DNA of 64,000 bases from RUG708 sp050946535 (lineage in GTDB: Bacteria > Bacillota > Clostridia > Peptostreptococcales > Anaerovoracaceae). The notes beneath the pieces were generated by a model. That model saw only the letters and a program-made list of their open reading frames with translations. It made no database searches and was not told where the DNA came from. Where the stretch lies: positions 124,001 to 188,000 of the forward strand of contig JBMNUZ010000001.1 in assembly GCA_050946535.1 (NCBI GenBank), read 5' to 3'. A program made the position numbers and the translations under genes. Positions 9,133-18,357 of this stretch are shown piece by piece. The number at the start of each line of letters is the position of its first letter. Within the stretch, counting starts at the first letter, position 1.

Positions 9133-9921
9133 ATGGGATTTTTTAAGGATATCCGTGAAGACGTCGATGCCATACTGGAAAGGGACCCGGCTGCGAGGAC
9201 CCGGCTTGAAGTACTCAAGTGCTATCCGGGAGTCTGGGCAGTAATATGGCACAAACCAGCACACTGGCTCTACAATCACAATCACAAGTTCCTCGCCAGG
9301 TGGCTTTCACAGAAGGTAAGACACTGGACAGGCATAGAAATTCATCCGGGAGCTAAGATCGGGAAACGCTGCTTTATCGACCACGGCATGGGCGTGATAA
9401 TAGGAGAGACGGCCGAAGTGGGCGATGACTGCACGATCTATCAGGGCGTTACGCTCGGCGGTACGGGAAAAGATGTCGGAAAGCGCCATCCTACGCTCGG
9501 AAACAACGTAATGGTATCGTCAGGCGCCAAGGTGCTCGGTCCGTTCAAGGTCGGAGACAACTCGAAAATCGGAGCCGGCGCGGTCGTTATCGAGGAAGTT
9601 CCTCCTAACTGCACGGTGGTAGGCGTACCTGGCAGGATAGTCAAGAGAAACAATGTGCTGCTCGCAGACATGGACCAGATAAGTCTGCCTGACCCGGTGG
9701 CGAACGAGCTCGACTGCCTGCGCAAGCGCATCGAGGTACTCGAGCGCATGCTTCAGGTACAGACCGCCGCGAGCGAAAGCTGCGAGGAATGCGCATCGAT
9801 GGCCGACGGATCATGCAGCGGCAATATCCGCGATGACGCACCGGATATACGCGGAATGATCAAAAAAAGAGAAGAAAATGAAAAAAGGAAAAAAGGAGAC
9901 GCAGACGATGAAGCTATATAA
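9133..9921 (+). CDS. cysE: Serine O-acetyltransferase
   Basis: Acetylates L-serine with acetyl-CoA to O-acetylserine, the acceptor for sulfide in cysteine synthesis. The N-terminal helical region is followed by left-handed beta-helix hexapeptide repeats (HPGAKIGKRCFIDHGMGVII, GETAEVGDDCTIYQGVTLGG) with the catalytic His in IDHGMG. The ATG at 9133 has GGAGG six bases upstream; an in-frame ATG at 9088 lacks a site and lies within the promoter-proximal leader. After the catalytic core there is a tail of about 55 residues with four cysteines (SCEECASMADGSCSG) and a lysine/glutamate-rich end, longer than usual for the family. It overlaps cysS by 14 bases. Confidence 0.95.
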   Translation: MGFFKDIREDVDAILERDPAARTRLEVLKCYPGVWAVIWHKPAHWLYNHNHKFLARWLSQKVRHWTGIEIHPGAKIGKRCFIDHGMGVIIGETAEVGDDCTIYQGVTLGGTGKDVGKRHPTLGNNVMVSSGAKVLGPFKVGDNSKIGAGAVVIEEVPPNCTVVGVPGRIVKRNNVLLADMDQISLPDPVANELDCLRKRIEVLERMLQVQTAASESCEECASMADGSCSGNIRDDAPDIRGMIKKREENEKRKKGDADDEAI

Positions 9922-11305
9922 CACAATGACGCGCCGTAAGGAAGATTTCGTACCGCTTGAAGACGGGAAGGTTTCGATGTATGTCTGCGGCCCTACTGTT
10001 TATAACTACATTCATATTGGAAACGCAAGACCATTCGTGGTCTTCGATACACTCAGAAGATATTTCGAATATCTGGGCTACAAGGTTTCATACGTCCAGA
10101 ACTTCACTGACGTGGACGACAAAATCATAAACAAAGCGGCGGAAGAGGGCATTCCGGCTCTCGATGTCTCGGCTAAGTATATCAAGGAGTACTACAAGGA
10201 CGCGGATGCGCTTCATATAGAGAGAGCTACTGTAAATCCGAAGGTTTCCGAGAATATTCCCGAAATCATAAGCCTAATTCAGACGCTTATCGATAAGGGA
10301 TACGCGTACGAAGTGGACGGCGACGTCTATTACAGCGCACGCAAGTTCGAGGATTACGGAAAACTTTCGGGCCAGAACATCGACGATCTCGAGTCTGGAG
10401 CACGCATCAGCGTCGACGAGAGAAAGAAAGATCCCCTCGACTTCGCGCTGTGGAAAGCGCGCAAGACAGAGGACGAACCAGCGTGGGACAGCCCGTGGGG
10501 ACAAGGCAGACCGGGATGGCACATCGAGTGCTCCGCGATGGCGAAAAAATACCTCGGAGATACGATAGATATCCACGCGGGCGGGCAGGATCTGAAATTC
10601 CCGCATCACGAAAATGAAATCGCGCAGAGCGAAGCCGCAAATGGGAAGAAGTTCGCGGACTACTGGCTCCACAACGAATATATCAATATAAACGGCGTCA
10701 AGATGTCGAAGTCGAAGGGCAATTTTCTCACCGTACACGATATCCTCAAGTCTTACACAGGCGAGGAAATCAGGTACTTCCTGCTCAGCGGACAGTACAG
10801 AAATCCGATCAATTTCAACGAAGACCTGATGCAGCAGGCGAGAAACAGCGTCGAACGCATGCACAACTCGCTCAACAATCTCAGGTATCTCGAGAAGACG
10901 GGCGCAGACGGAGAAATGACCCCGGAAGAAAAGACCGCGCTCGATGATTTCGTCAAATACCGCGGACGCTTCAAGGCTGTGATGGACGACGACATCAACA
11001 CGGCAGACGCGATTTCGGTCGTATTCGAGCTCATCAGAGACATAAACGCCGCCGTTTCGGACAAATCCACGAAAGAATTCGCGAAGGGCTGCGAGGCGGT
11101 GCTGACCGAGCTGGCTGGAGTCCTGGGCCTTCTCACAGAGGACGAGGACGAAATTCCTGAAGAGATAAAACAGCTCGTGGAGGAGCGCCAGGAAGCGCGC
11201 AAATCGAAAAACTACGCGAGAGCCGACGAAATCAGGGATATCCTGAAGGAAAGAGGCTTCGCGGTGGAGGATACTGCGAACGGAGCGCGCATAGTCAAGC
11301 TCTGA
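9908..11305 (+). CDS. cysS: Cysteinyl-tRNA synthetase
   Basis: Class I synthetase charging tRNA-Cys. The 465 residues include the zinc and substrate cysteine in YVCGPTVYNY, the HIGH-type signature HIGNARP, WHIECSAMA, HAGGQDLKFPHHENEIAQSE, and KMSKS at KMSKSKGNF. The ATG at 9908 has AAAAGGAG nine bases upstream and lies inside the end of cysE. A start 30 bases upstream would add an atypical Lys-rich lead. The cysE-cysS pairing is the classical Firmicutes arrangement. No Cys T-box is visible. A UUCG-loop terminator follows. Confidence 0.97.
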   Translation: MKLYNTMTRRKEDFVPLEDGKVSMYVCGPTVYNYIHIGNARPFVVFDTLRRYFEYLGYKVSYVQNFTDVDDKIINKAAEEGIPALDVSAKYIKEYYKDADALHIERATVNPKVSENIPEIISLIQTLIDKGYAYEVDGDVYYSARKFEDYGKLSGQNIDDLESGARISVDERKKDPLDFALWKARKTEDEPAWDSPWGQGRPGWHIECSAMAKKYLGDTIDIHAGGQDLKFPHHENEIAQSEAANGKKFADYWLHNEYININGVKMSKSKGNFLTVHDILKSYTGEEIRYFLLSGQYRNPINFNEDLMQQARNSVERMHNSLNNLRYLEKTGADGEMTPEEKTALDDFVKYRGRFKAVMDDDINTADAISVVFELIRDINAAVSDKSTKEFAKGCEAVLTELAGVLGLLTEDEDEIPEEIKQLVEERQEARKSKNYARADEIRDILKERGFAVEDTANGARIVKL

Positions 11306-11327
11306 CCGAAGCATTAAATCAGCTTAC

Positions 11328-11350
11328 AGGCCCCTTCGGGGGCTTTATTT
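11328..11350 (+). terminator. Intrinsic terminator after cysS
   Basis: GCCCC-TTCG-GGGGC stem with a UUCG tetraloop, extendable by two weaker pairs, then TTTATTT. It separates cysE-cysS from the malic enzyme operon. Confidence 0.8.
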
Positions 11351-11376
11351 AAATATATTTTTTATCACGAACATAC

Positions 11377-11411
11377 GGAAGGAGTACCGCGGACCGCGGG
11401 AATATCAAATG
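11377..11411 (+). promoter_or_regulatory. Ribosome site separated from start by a hairpin
   Basis: GGAAGGAG (11377-11384) is 24 bases from the ATG at 11409, too far for direct use. Between them lies CCGCG-GAC-CGCGG (11387-11399), a 13-base hairpin. Folding it out leaves 11 bases. No in-frame start codon exists closer to the site. The same design recurs before nusG. Confidence 0.5.
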
Positions 11412-12581
11412 GACAAGAACGAATACGCTATCCAGAAGCATAAGGAATGGCATGGAAAAATCGAGATAACGGCGAGAGCCCCGATCGAAAACAGGGAACA
11501 GCTCGCCGTGGCATATACACCGGGCGTAGCTGCTCCGTGCCTTGAAATCGCAAAAGACGAGAACCTCGCTTACGAATATACGAGAAAGGGCAATCTCGTC
11601 GCTGTCATCACAGATGGAACGGCAGTGCTCGGTCTCGGAGACATCGGCCCTTCTGCCGCAATGCCGGTAATGGAAGGCAAGTGTGCCATTTTCAAGAGAT
11701 TCGCGGATATCGATGCGTTCCCGATCTGCATAGATTCAAAAGATCCGAAGGTCATCGTCGAGACGGTAAAGAACATCTCGAAGAGCTTCGGAGGAATAAA
11801 CCTCGAAGATATTTCTGCGCCGAGATGCTTCGAGATAGAACAGGCTCTCATCGAGCAGTGCGACGTCCCTGTATTCCACGACGACCAGCACGGCACTGCG
11901 ATCATCGCTTCGGCAGGTCTGTTAAACGCGATGAAATTCACCGGCCGTGAAATGGGCAGCGCGAAGATCGTCATCAACGGAGCCGGTGCGGCAGGCATCT
12001 CGATCGCAAAGCTCATGCTGAAGATAGGATTCGGCGACATTACGATGTGCGACAGCCACGGCATCATTTACGACGGAAATCCGGCAAACAACCCTGCGAA
12101 GGCTGAGATCGCAAAGGTTACTAATAAGGAAAACAAAAAAGGTACTCTGGCCGACGCGGTCCGCGGAGCGGACGTATTCCTCGGCGTTTCTGCGCCTGGC
12201 GTTCTCACTCAGGATATGGTGAAGACGATGGCAAAGGATCCAATAATTTTCGCGATGGCAAACCCTGTTCCTGAAATCATGCCTGACGAAGCCAGAACTG
12301 CAGGCGCAGCCGTAGTCGGCACGGGCAGGAGCGATTTCCCTAATCAGATAAACAACGCACTCTGCTTCCCGGGAATCTTCAGAGGCGCGCTCGATGCCAG
12401 AGCTTCGAGAATCACTGAAAACATGAAGATCGCTGCATCATACGCTATCGCATCGGTAATAAGCGATGATGAGCTCGCTGCGGATTACATCATTCCTGAT
12501 GCATTCAATCCTGCAGTAACAAAGGCAGTGGCGAAGGCTGTAGCGGACGTCGCTGTAAAAGACGGACTGAGCAGGCTTTGA
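11409..12581 (+). CDS. NAD(P)-dependent malic enzyme (malate to pyruvate + CO2)
   Basis: Oxidative decarboxylase of malate, 390 residues, the short form common in anaerobic Firmicutes. The substrate domain has AYTPGVAAPCLEIAKD and ITDGTAVLGLGDIGPSAAMP; the Rossmann domain has INGAGAAGISIAKLML; metal-binding acidic residues lie near FHDDQHGTA. It starts an operon with fumarase, so fumarate to malate to pyruvate is encoded by adjacent genes. The start follows an unusual hairpin-spaced ribosome site. NAD versus NADP preference cannot be told from what I see. Confidence 0.93.
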   Translation: MDKNEYAIQKHKEWHGKIEITARAPIENREQLAVAYTPGVAAPCLEIAKDENLAYEYTRKGNLVAVITDGTAVLGLGDIGPSAAMPVMEGKCAIFKRFADIDAFPICIDSKDPKVIVETVKNISKSFGGINLEDISAPRCFEIEQALIEQCDVPVFHDDQHGTAIIASAGLLNAMKFTGREMGSAKIVINGAGAAGISIAKLMLKIGFGDITMCDSHGIIYDGNPANNPAKAEIAKVTNKENKKGTLADAVRGADVFLGVSAPGVLTQDMVKTMAKDPIIFAMANPVPEIMPDEARTAGAAVVGTGRSDFPNQINNALCFPGIFRGALDARASRITENMKIAASYAIASVISDDELAADYIIPDAFNPAVTKAVAKAVADVAVKDGLSRL

Positions 12582-12583
12582 TC

Positions 12584-13978
12584 ATGAGTGAGAAAGAATA
12601 CAGAACAGAGCACGACACCATGGGCGAGATCATGGTGCCGGCTGACAAATACTGGGGCGCCCAGACTCAGAGAAGTTATCAGAACTTCAAAATAGGAACC
12701 GAAAAGATCCCGCAGGAAGTCATAAAAGCTTTCGCGGTGCTGAAAAAGGCCGCTGCCGCAGCCAACGTGCAGCTCGGCATGCTCGACAAAGAGCGGGGAA
12801 CGGTGATACAGCAGGTATGTGACGAAATACTTGAGGGAAAACTGGACGGAAATTTCCCGCTCGCAGTTTGGCAGACGGGAAGCGGCACTCAGTCGAACAT
12901 GAACGTGAATGAAGTCATCGCCCACCGCGCGGCTGAGATTACAGGCGGAAACCCTGACTTCCATCCGAACAATCACGTCAACTGCTCCCAGAGCTCAAAC
13001 GACACGTTCCCGACGGCGATGCACATAGCGGCCGTAGAGGCGCTCGACAGAAAAGTGCTGCCGGCAGTGAGGAGACTGAAGAAAACGTTCGACGAGCTGT
13101 CTGAAAGATACATGGACATCATCAAGATCGGACGCACACATCTCCAGGATGCCACACCGCTGACGCTCGGGCAGGAGATCAGCGGATGGGCTGCGATGCT
13201 TGACAGAGACATTCATTTCATAGAAGCAGGAAGGGACGCGATGCGCGACCTGGCGATAGGAGGCACGGCCGTAGGAACGGGACTGAATGCTCCCGAGAAA
13301 TTCGGAGAACTTACGGCTTCCATCATTTCAGATTTGACAGGCGAACATTTCGAATCGGCTCCGAACAAGTTCCAGGCTCTTTCGTCGAAGGACCAGATTG
13401 CCTATGCGCACGGAACGCTCAGGACGCTGGCGGCTGATATGATGAAGATCGCCAACGACGTGAGATGGCTCGCTTCAGGTCCGAGGTGCGGAATCGGCGA
13501 AATCAGGATCCCGGCAAACGAACCGGGAAGCTCCATCATGCCTGGCAAGGTGAACCCTACTCAGTGCGAAGCCGTGACTATGACGGCCGTGCAGGTGATG
13601 GGCAACGACGTGACCGTAGGCATGGCGGCTTCACAGGGCAATTTCGAGCTCAACGTCTTCATGCCGGTAATCATTTATAATTTCCTTCAGTCGGCGAGGC
13701 TTCTCGCAGACGCGGCCGATTCCTTCAATAAAAACTGCGCGCAGGGCATCGAACCGGTGAAGGAGAAGATCGATTACAATCTGAAAAACTCGCTGATGCT
13801 GGTGACCGCGCTGAACCGGCACATAGGATACGACGCCGCAGCAAAGATCGCGAAGAAGGCGCACGAGGACGGCACAACGCTCAAAGAAGCGGCTGTCGGA
13901 CTCGGGATCCTGACAGAAGAGCAGTTCGACGAATACGTCGATCCGGAGAAGATGGTAGGACCTGTACATGAACGGTGA
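12584..13978 (+). CDS. fumC: Class II fumarase
   Basis: Hydrates fumarate to L-malate as a homotetramer. The superfamily signature GSSIMPGKVNPTQCE is intact, with SQSSNDTFPTAMH and GRTHLQDATPLTLGQE forming the other active-site segments. I chose the ATG at 12584, two bases after the malic enzyme stop. The ribosome site is weak, which suggests coupling to upstream translation. Fumarase rather than aspartase is favoured by similarity to FumC throughout and by the neighbouring malic enzyme. It overlaps the next gene by 11 bases. Confidence 0.93.
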   Translation: MSEKEYRTEHDTMGEIMVPADKYWGAQTQRSYQNFKIGTEKIPQEVIKAFAVLKKAAAAANVQLGMLDKERGTVIQQVCDEILEGKLDGNFPLAVWQTGSGTQSNMNVNEVIAHRAAEITGGNPDFHPNNHVNCSQSSNDTFPTAMHIAAVEALDRKVLPAVRRLKKTFDELSERYMDIIKIGRTHLQDATPLTLGQEISGWAAMLDRDIHFIEAGRDAMRDLAIGGTAVGTGLNAPEKFGELTASIISDLTGEHFESAPNKFQALSSKDQIAYAHGTLRTLAADMMKIANDVRWLASGPRCGIGEIRIPANEPGSSIMPGKVNPTQCEAVTMTAVQVMGNDVTVGMAASQGNFELNVFMPVIIYNFLQSARLLADAADSFNKNCAQGIEPVKEKIDYNLKNSLMLVTALNRHIGYDAAAKIAKKAHEDGTTLKEAAVGLGILTEEQFDEYVDPEKMVGPVHER

Positions 13979-14405
13979 TTCAAATACATCAGACAAAGAA
14001 GCATACTTCCGTGAGAATCCTTCGGTGCTCGCGTTTCTGGGAGATGCGGTCTACGAGGTATTTATAAGGAAATACGTTTACGGCAGATTCGGAGGCTCTG
14101 CTGAAGCATTGAGCAATGAAGCCGTGAAATACGTGAGAGCGGAGGCTCAGGCGGCGGCGTACGACAGGCTGCTTCCCGAGCTTTCGGAAAAAGAGGCATC
14201 GGTCGCACGGCGGGCGAAGAACCACAAGATAACATCCATGCCCGGCAATGTGGATTACCTTACATATAAGAAGGCAACCGCATTCGAAGCGCTGGTGGGA
14301 TTTCTCGATCTGTGCGGCGAAGATGAGAGACTGAGATACATATTCGAACGGACGGTGCAGATCGTTGAAACCGAAGACATCGAGATAAAGCGCCGCAGGA
14401 AGTAG
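13968..14405 (+). CDS. mrnC: Mini-ribonuclease 3
   Basis: RNase III-like enzyme without a double-strand-binding domain that matures 23S rRNA ends in Firmicutes. The 145 residues hold the catalytic fold with FLGDAVYEVFIRKY (acidic catalytic residue) and FEALVGFLDLCGED. In most Firmicutes it follows cysS directly; here malic enzyme and fumarase intervene. The ATG lies within the end of fumC. Confidence 0.93.
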   Translation: MNGDSNTSDKEAYFRENPSVLAFLGDAVYEVFIRKYVYGRFGGSAEALSNEAVKYVRAEAQAAAYDRLLPELSEKEASVARRAKNHKITSMPGNVDYLTYKKATAFEALVGFLDLCGEDERLRYIFERTVQIVETEDIEIKRRRK

Positions 14406-14426
14406 CGGGGACGGAGAGGAACACAC

Positions 14427-15257
14427 ATGAGCAGAATGGACGAGACTTTTGTCGAAAACTGCCGTGAAATTCTGGATCACGGTTATTCGACGAAGGGTCA
14501 GAATGTAAGAGCACACTGGCCGGACGGGACTCCGGCATATACGATCAAACGTTTCGGCATAGTAAACCGTTACGATCTTTCGAAGGAAATGCCTCTGATG
14601 ACTATCAGGCCGACGGCCTGGAAGACGGCTACAGACGAAATTCTCTGGATCTGGCAGAAGAAATCGAACGATGTCCGCGATCTCGGAAGGCACATCTGGG
14701 ACGCGTGGGCCGGCGAAGACCACACGATCGGCAAGGCCTACGGATACCAGCTCGCCAAAAAGTACAAATTCCCGCAGGGCGAGATGGATCAGGTCGACAA
14801 TGTGCTGTGGCAGCTGAAGAACAATCCTCAGAGCAGAAGGATTCTTACGAATATGTATAATTTCCAGGATCTTTCGGAGATGAATCTCGAGCCGTGCGCC
14901 TACAGCATGACGTTCAATGTGACGGGCGACAGGCTCAATGCGGTGCTGAACCAGCGCTCTCAGGATATGCTCACGGCCAATGCGTTCAACGTATACCAGT
15001 ACAGCCTGCTGGTCTGCATGTTCGCTCAGGTGAGCGGGCTCAAGCCGGGCGAACTGGTTCACGTGATCGCCGATGCGCATATTTACGACCGCCACATTCC
15101 TATAGTGCGTGAGCTTATAGAAAGAAAACAGTATCCCGCACCTGATTTCCGCCTGAATCCAGACGTAAAGGACTTCTACGATTTCAAAGCGTCGGACGTG
15201 ACGATCGAAAATTATCAGGCAGGCCCTCAGGTCCGCAATATACCTGTAGCTGAATAA
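14427..15257 (+). CDS. thyA: Thymidylate synthase (ThyA type)
   Basis: Methylates dUMP to dTMP using methylene-tetrahydrofolate, producing dihydrofolate. The 276 residues include the nucleophile C157 in LEPCAYSMTF, the phosphate-binding RSQDMLTANAFNVYQY, and HVIADAHIYDRH. A GGAGAGG ribosome site precedes the ATG. DHFR starts 13 bases downstream, giving the classical thyA-folA pair that regenerates tetrahydrofolate. The sequence around the nucleophile (PCAYSMTFNV) is closer to the Bacillus-phage-type enzymes than to E. coli LPPCH. Confidence 0.96.
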   Translation: MSRMDETFVENCREILDHGYSTKGQNVRAHWPDGTPAYTIKRFGIVNRYDLSKEMPLMTIRPTAWKTATDEILWIWQKKSNDVRDLGRHIWDAWAGEDHTIGKAYGYQLAKKYKFPQGEMDQVDNVLWQLKNNPQSRRILTNMYNFQDLSEMNLEPCAYSMTFNVTGDRLNAVLNQRSQDMLTANAFNVYQYSLLVCMFAQVSGLKPGELVHVIADAHIYDRHIPIVRELIERKQYPAPDFRLNPDVKDFYDFKASDVTIENYQAGPQVRNIPVAE

Positions 15258-15270
15258 AGGAGCGCTGAAG

Positions 15271-15771
15271 ATGAAAATGATAGCTGTAGCCGACCGCGCC
15301 GGCGGAATCGGATGCGACGGCAGCCTTCTGATCGATCTGCCGACGGACATGAAGTATTTCAGAAAAACTACGGCGGGAGCGACGGTTATAATGGGGAGAA
15401 AGACGCTCGAGTCGTTTCCCGGCGGCAAACCGCTGCCGAAGCGCAGGAACATCGTTCTCTCGCGCACGCTGAAGGAAGATGACGCAGACGGATACGAGAT
15501 CTGCCGCTCGCCGGAGCAGGCTGCGGAGCTCGTAAAGGACGAAGATCAGGAGCACGTTTTCGTCGTTGGAGGCGGAGAGGTTTACAATCTGATGCTCCCT
15601 TACGTAGATGAAGCCCTCATTACGGAAATCGAGACGACGATCGAAAAGGCCGATACGTTTATTCCTGTCTTTTCGAAAGAACCTGACTGGGAGCTCGTGT
15701 CGCGGAGCGAACCGGTACACGAAAACGGCGTCACGTATACGTTCGCTGTCTACAGGAGAAAAGACAGATGA
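15271..15771 (+). CDS. folA: Dihydrofolate reductase
   Basis: NADPH-dependent reduction of dihydrofolate. The 166 residues show the start MIAVADRAGGIGCDGSLLID, the substrate-side LPTDMKYFRKTT, MGRKTLESFPGGKPLP for the cofactor, and FVVGGGEVYNLMLPYVDE. AAAGGAG lies eight bases before the ATG. The stop overlaps the next start as ATGA. Having Asp at the LPTDMKYF position and the intact GGG motif suggests an active enzyme. Confidence 0.96.
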   Translation: MKMIAVADRAGGIGCDGSLLIDLPTDMKYFRKTTAGATVIMGRKTLESFPGGKPLPKRRNIVLSRTLKEDDADGYEICRSPEQAAELVKDEDQEHVFVVGGGEVYNLMLPYVDEALITEIETTIEKADTFIPVFSKEPDWELVSRSEPVHENGVTYTFAVYRRKDR

Positions 15772-16661
15772 AAAACCGCGAAAGAGACTCTGAATACAGA
15801 AAGCGGCGTGCGGGCAGAGACCCCGGCAGGAACGGAAAGTCCGGCCGTGCAGGGAAAAATGCGGCAGGATCTGCGCAGCGCAGAAACGCCGGAAGCCGAA
15901 GCACCGGAGATAAGCAGCCGGAACTCCCTGAGAATCTGCTGATCGGACGGAATCCCGTAATCGAGGCGCTGAAAAACGGCAGAGGAATAGACAAGATCAT
16001 GATCGCCAGAGGCGCGGAAGGATCGGCCGTCAAGATAGCTGCGATGGCGTCCGATGCGGGCATTCAGGTACAATACGTCCAGCGTGCCGCTGTCGACCGC
16101 GTCGCCATGGGTCTGCCGCATCAGGGCGTGGCGGCTTTCGTGTCGGATTACAAATACAGCTCGGTCGAGGAAATACTCTCATATGCGGCTGAGAAAAACG
16201 AAGACCCGTTCATTGTGATCCTCGACGGAATCGAAGACCCGCACAATCTCGGTGCGATAATAAGGACGGCCGACGCTTCGGGCGTGCACGGCGTGATCAT
16301 CCAGAAGAGACGCGCCGTTTCCATAACACCTGTCGTCGAAAAGGCGGCGGCGGGAGCAGCTGAATACGTCAACGTGGCACGCGTGGCGAATATCTCTCAG
16401 ACTATAGACCAGCTGAAAAAAGATGGCGTGTGGGTCTATGCGGTGGACATGGACGGCATGAACTTCTGGGATTCCGATCTGTCAGGTCCGGCAGCCGTCG
16501 TCGTCGGAAGCGAAGGCAGAGGAATAAGCAGGCTCGTCAGAGAAAAGTGCGATGCCGTGATCTCGATGCCGATGTCGGGAAGCGTCAATTCGCTCAACGC
16601 GTCGAATGCCGCGGCTCTGGCCATGTACGAAGTGGTCAGGCAGCGCAGGCTGAAGCACTGA
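15768..16661 (+). CDS. rlmB: 23S rRNA (guanosine-2'-O-)-methyltransferase RlmB family
   Basis: SPOUT-fold RNA ribose methyltransferase of the TrmH/RlmB group. An N-terminal basic, low-complexity lead (about residues 1-50) precedes the L30e-like substrate domain (NPVIEALKNGRGIDKIMIAR). The SPOUT core follows with NLGAIIRTADASGVHGVII, VVVGSEGRGIS and MPMSGSVNSLNASNAAA, the knot that binds SAM. The order cysS-mrnC-rlmB is a Firmicutes hallmark, which supports the assignment. sigH often follows; here a tRNA and tuf do. Confidence 0.92.
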   Translation: MKNRERDSEYRKRRAGRDPGRNGKSGRAGKNAAGSAQRRNAGSRSTGDKQPELPENLLIGRNPVIEALKNGRGIDKIMIARGAEGSAVKIAAMASDAGIQVQYVQRAAVDRVAMGLPHQGVAAFVSDYKYSSVEEILSYAAEKNEDPFIVILDGIEDPHNLGAIIRTADASGVHGVIIQKRRAVSITPVVEKAAAGAAEYVNVARVANISQTIDQLKKDGVWVYAVDMDGMNFWDSDLSGPAAVVVGSEGRGISRLVREKCDAVISMPMSGSVNSLNASNAAALAMYEVVRQRRLKH

Positions 16662-16735
16662 CAAAGCCGCATATGTCTGGATCGTACTTAATTGTAAACA
16701 TTAAGCAAAAATCAGATTTGTGACGATTCATATTG

Positions 16736-16764
16736 TTGACAGAAATTCATTCTATGAGTAAAAT
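16736..16764 (+). promoter_or_regulatory. Promoter of tRNA-Thr-tuf transcript
   Basis: Perfect TTGACA, 17-base spacer, TAAAAT. The predicted start is about 12 bases before the tRNA, so the tRNA and EF-Tu gene are probably one transcript. Confidence 0.85.
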
Positions 16765-16783
16765 ATACTGCAGTTACAATTGT

Positions 16784-16859
<76 letters not shown>

Positions 16860-16903
16860 ATTGAGAAATTATATTAAGGGCATAGCCCGGGAGGATAATT
16901 TTT

Positions 16904-18097
16904 ATGGCAAAAGAAAAATTTGAAAGGACCAAACCACATATTAATATCGGTACAATTGGTCACGTAGACCACGGTAAAACTACTCTTACCGCGGCTATCA
17001 CTACTGTACTCAATGCCCGCCTCGGACTTGGAGACAAGGTTGCATTCGACCAGATCGACAAGGCACCTGAAGAAAAGGCAAGAGGAATCACCATCTCCTC
17101 AGCTCACGTAGAGTATGAGACTGAAAAGAGACATTACGCTCACGTAGACTGCCCGGGACACGCTGACTACGTAAAGAACATGATCACAGGAGCAGCTCAG
17201 ATGGACGGAGCAATCCTGGTAGTAGCAGCAACAGACGGACCTATGCCTCAGACAAGAGAGCACATCGTACTCGCACGTCAGGTAGGAGTACCTTACATCA
17301 TCGTATTCCTCAACAAGTGTGACATGGTTGACGACGAAGAACTGCTCGACCTGGTAGAGATGGAAGTAAGAGAACTGCTCGACGAGTACGACTTCCCTGG
17401 CGACGACACACCTATCATCAGAGGATCTGCACTCAAGGCTCTCGAAGATCCGATGGGACCTTGGGGAGACAAGATCATGGAACTGATGGACACAGTAGAT
17501 ACATACATCCCTGAGCCAGAGAGAGACACAGACAAGCCGTTCCTTATGCCTGTCGAGGACGTATTCTCGATCACAGGCCGTGGAACAGTAGCTACAGGAA
17601 GAGTAGAGAGAGGAACACTCAAGGTTGGCGACGAAGTTGAGATCGTAGGTATAGCCGACGACATCAGAAAGGTCGTAGTAACAGGCGTAGAGATGTTCAG
17701 AAAGCTGCTCGACGTAGCACAGACAGGCGACAACATCGGCGCACTGCTGAGAGGCGTACAGAGAAACGAAATCGAGAGAGGACAGGTTCTCGCAGCACCG
17801 GGAACTATTCACCCTCATACAAAGTTCAAGGGCCAGGTATACGTACTGAAGAAGGAAGAAGGCGGACGCCACACACCGTTCTTCAACGGATACAGACCGC
17901 AGTTCTACTTCAGAACTACAGATATCACAGGAACATTATCGCTGCCTGAGGGCACTGAGATGTGCATGCCTGGAGACAACGTCGTAATGACAGTAGAACT
18001 GATCCACAACGTAGCAATTGAAAAGGGACTGAGATTCGCCATCAGAGAAGGCGGCAGAACAGTAGGTTCAGGCGTTGTAACCGAGATCATCGAATAA
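16904..18097 (+). CDS. tuf: Elongation factor Tu, copy 1
   Basis: GTPase that delivers aminoacyl-tRNA to the ribosome. The 397 residues carry GHVDHGKT (19-26), DCPGHADY, NKCDM and the three-domain layout. GGGAGG precedes the ATG. It encodes exactly the same protein as the second copy at 33973. The DNA differs at nine synonymous positions, all within codons 2-43, and I found none after that. Position before rpmG-secE-nusG is common in Clostridia. Confidence 0.98.
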   Translation: MAKEKFERTKPHINIGTIGHVDHGKTTLTAAITTVLNARLGLGDKVAFDQIDKAPEEKARGITISSAHVEYETEKRHYAHVDCPGHADYVKNMITGAAQMDGAILVVAATDGPMPQTREHIVLARQVGVPYIIVFLNKCDMVDDEELLDLVEMEVRELLDEYDFPGDDTPIIRGSALKALEDPMGPWGDKIMELMDTVDTYIPEPERDTDKPFLMPVEDVFSITGRGTVATGRVERGTLKVGDEVEIVGIADDIRKVVVTGVEMFRKLLDVAQTGDNIGALLRGVQRNEIERGQVLAAPGTIHPHTKFKGQVYVLKKEEGGRHTPFFNGYRPQFYFRTTDITGTLSLPEGTEMCMPGDNVVMTVELIHNVAIEKGLRFAIREGGRTVGSGVVTEIIE

Positions 18098-18134
18098 TCG
18101 GATAATCTCAGGATCAAACAGAGAAAACGATACA

Positions 18135-18175
18135 GAGGCTGCTCAGGGTATTCCGGGGCAGCCTCGATTTATACT
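18135..18175 (+). terminator. Probable terminator after tuf copy 1
   Basis: GAGGCTGC (18135-18142) pairs with GCAGCCTC (18158-18165). The following tract is T-rich but interrupted. It is homologous to the much stronger terminator after tuf copy 2, with a degraded inner stem. Termination may be partial. Confidence 0.5.
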
Positions 18176-18297
18176 CTTTGATTTATACCTTTTCGGCCGA
18201 TGACGGCGGAGCGGAAGCCATTTCCGCTGCTGTGCCGGAACCTCGGCCAGCATGTAATCGGCATGTAAAAAATTTATATAATCTCGTCAAGAATAAG

Positions 18298-18326
18298 TTG
18301 ACATAAATGCCGCCCGGTGATAAGAT
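18298..18326 (+). promoter_or_regulatory. Promoter P1 upstream of rpmG-secE-nusG
   Basis: TTGACA, 17-base spacer, TAAGAT in the 341-base gap between tuf and rpmG. The rest of the gap, apart from the terminator and this pair of promoters, shows no gene. Confidence 0.7.
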
Positions 18327-18357
18327 AGCAGAGCGATTCTGATGTTTACGCATCATT

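Noticed and set aside
16662..16783. sigH remnant between rlmB and tRNA-Thr
   Set aside because: The 122-base gap contains only a promoter; no sigma-factor coding remnant is seen.
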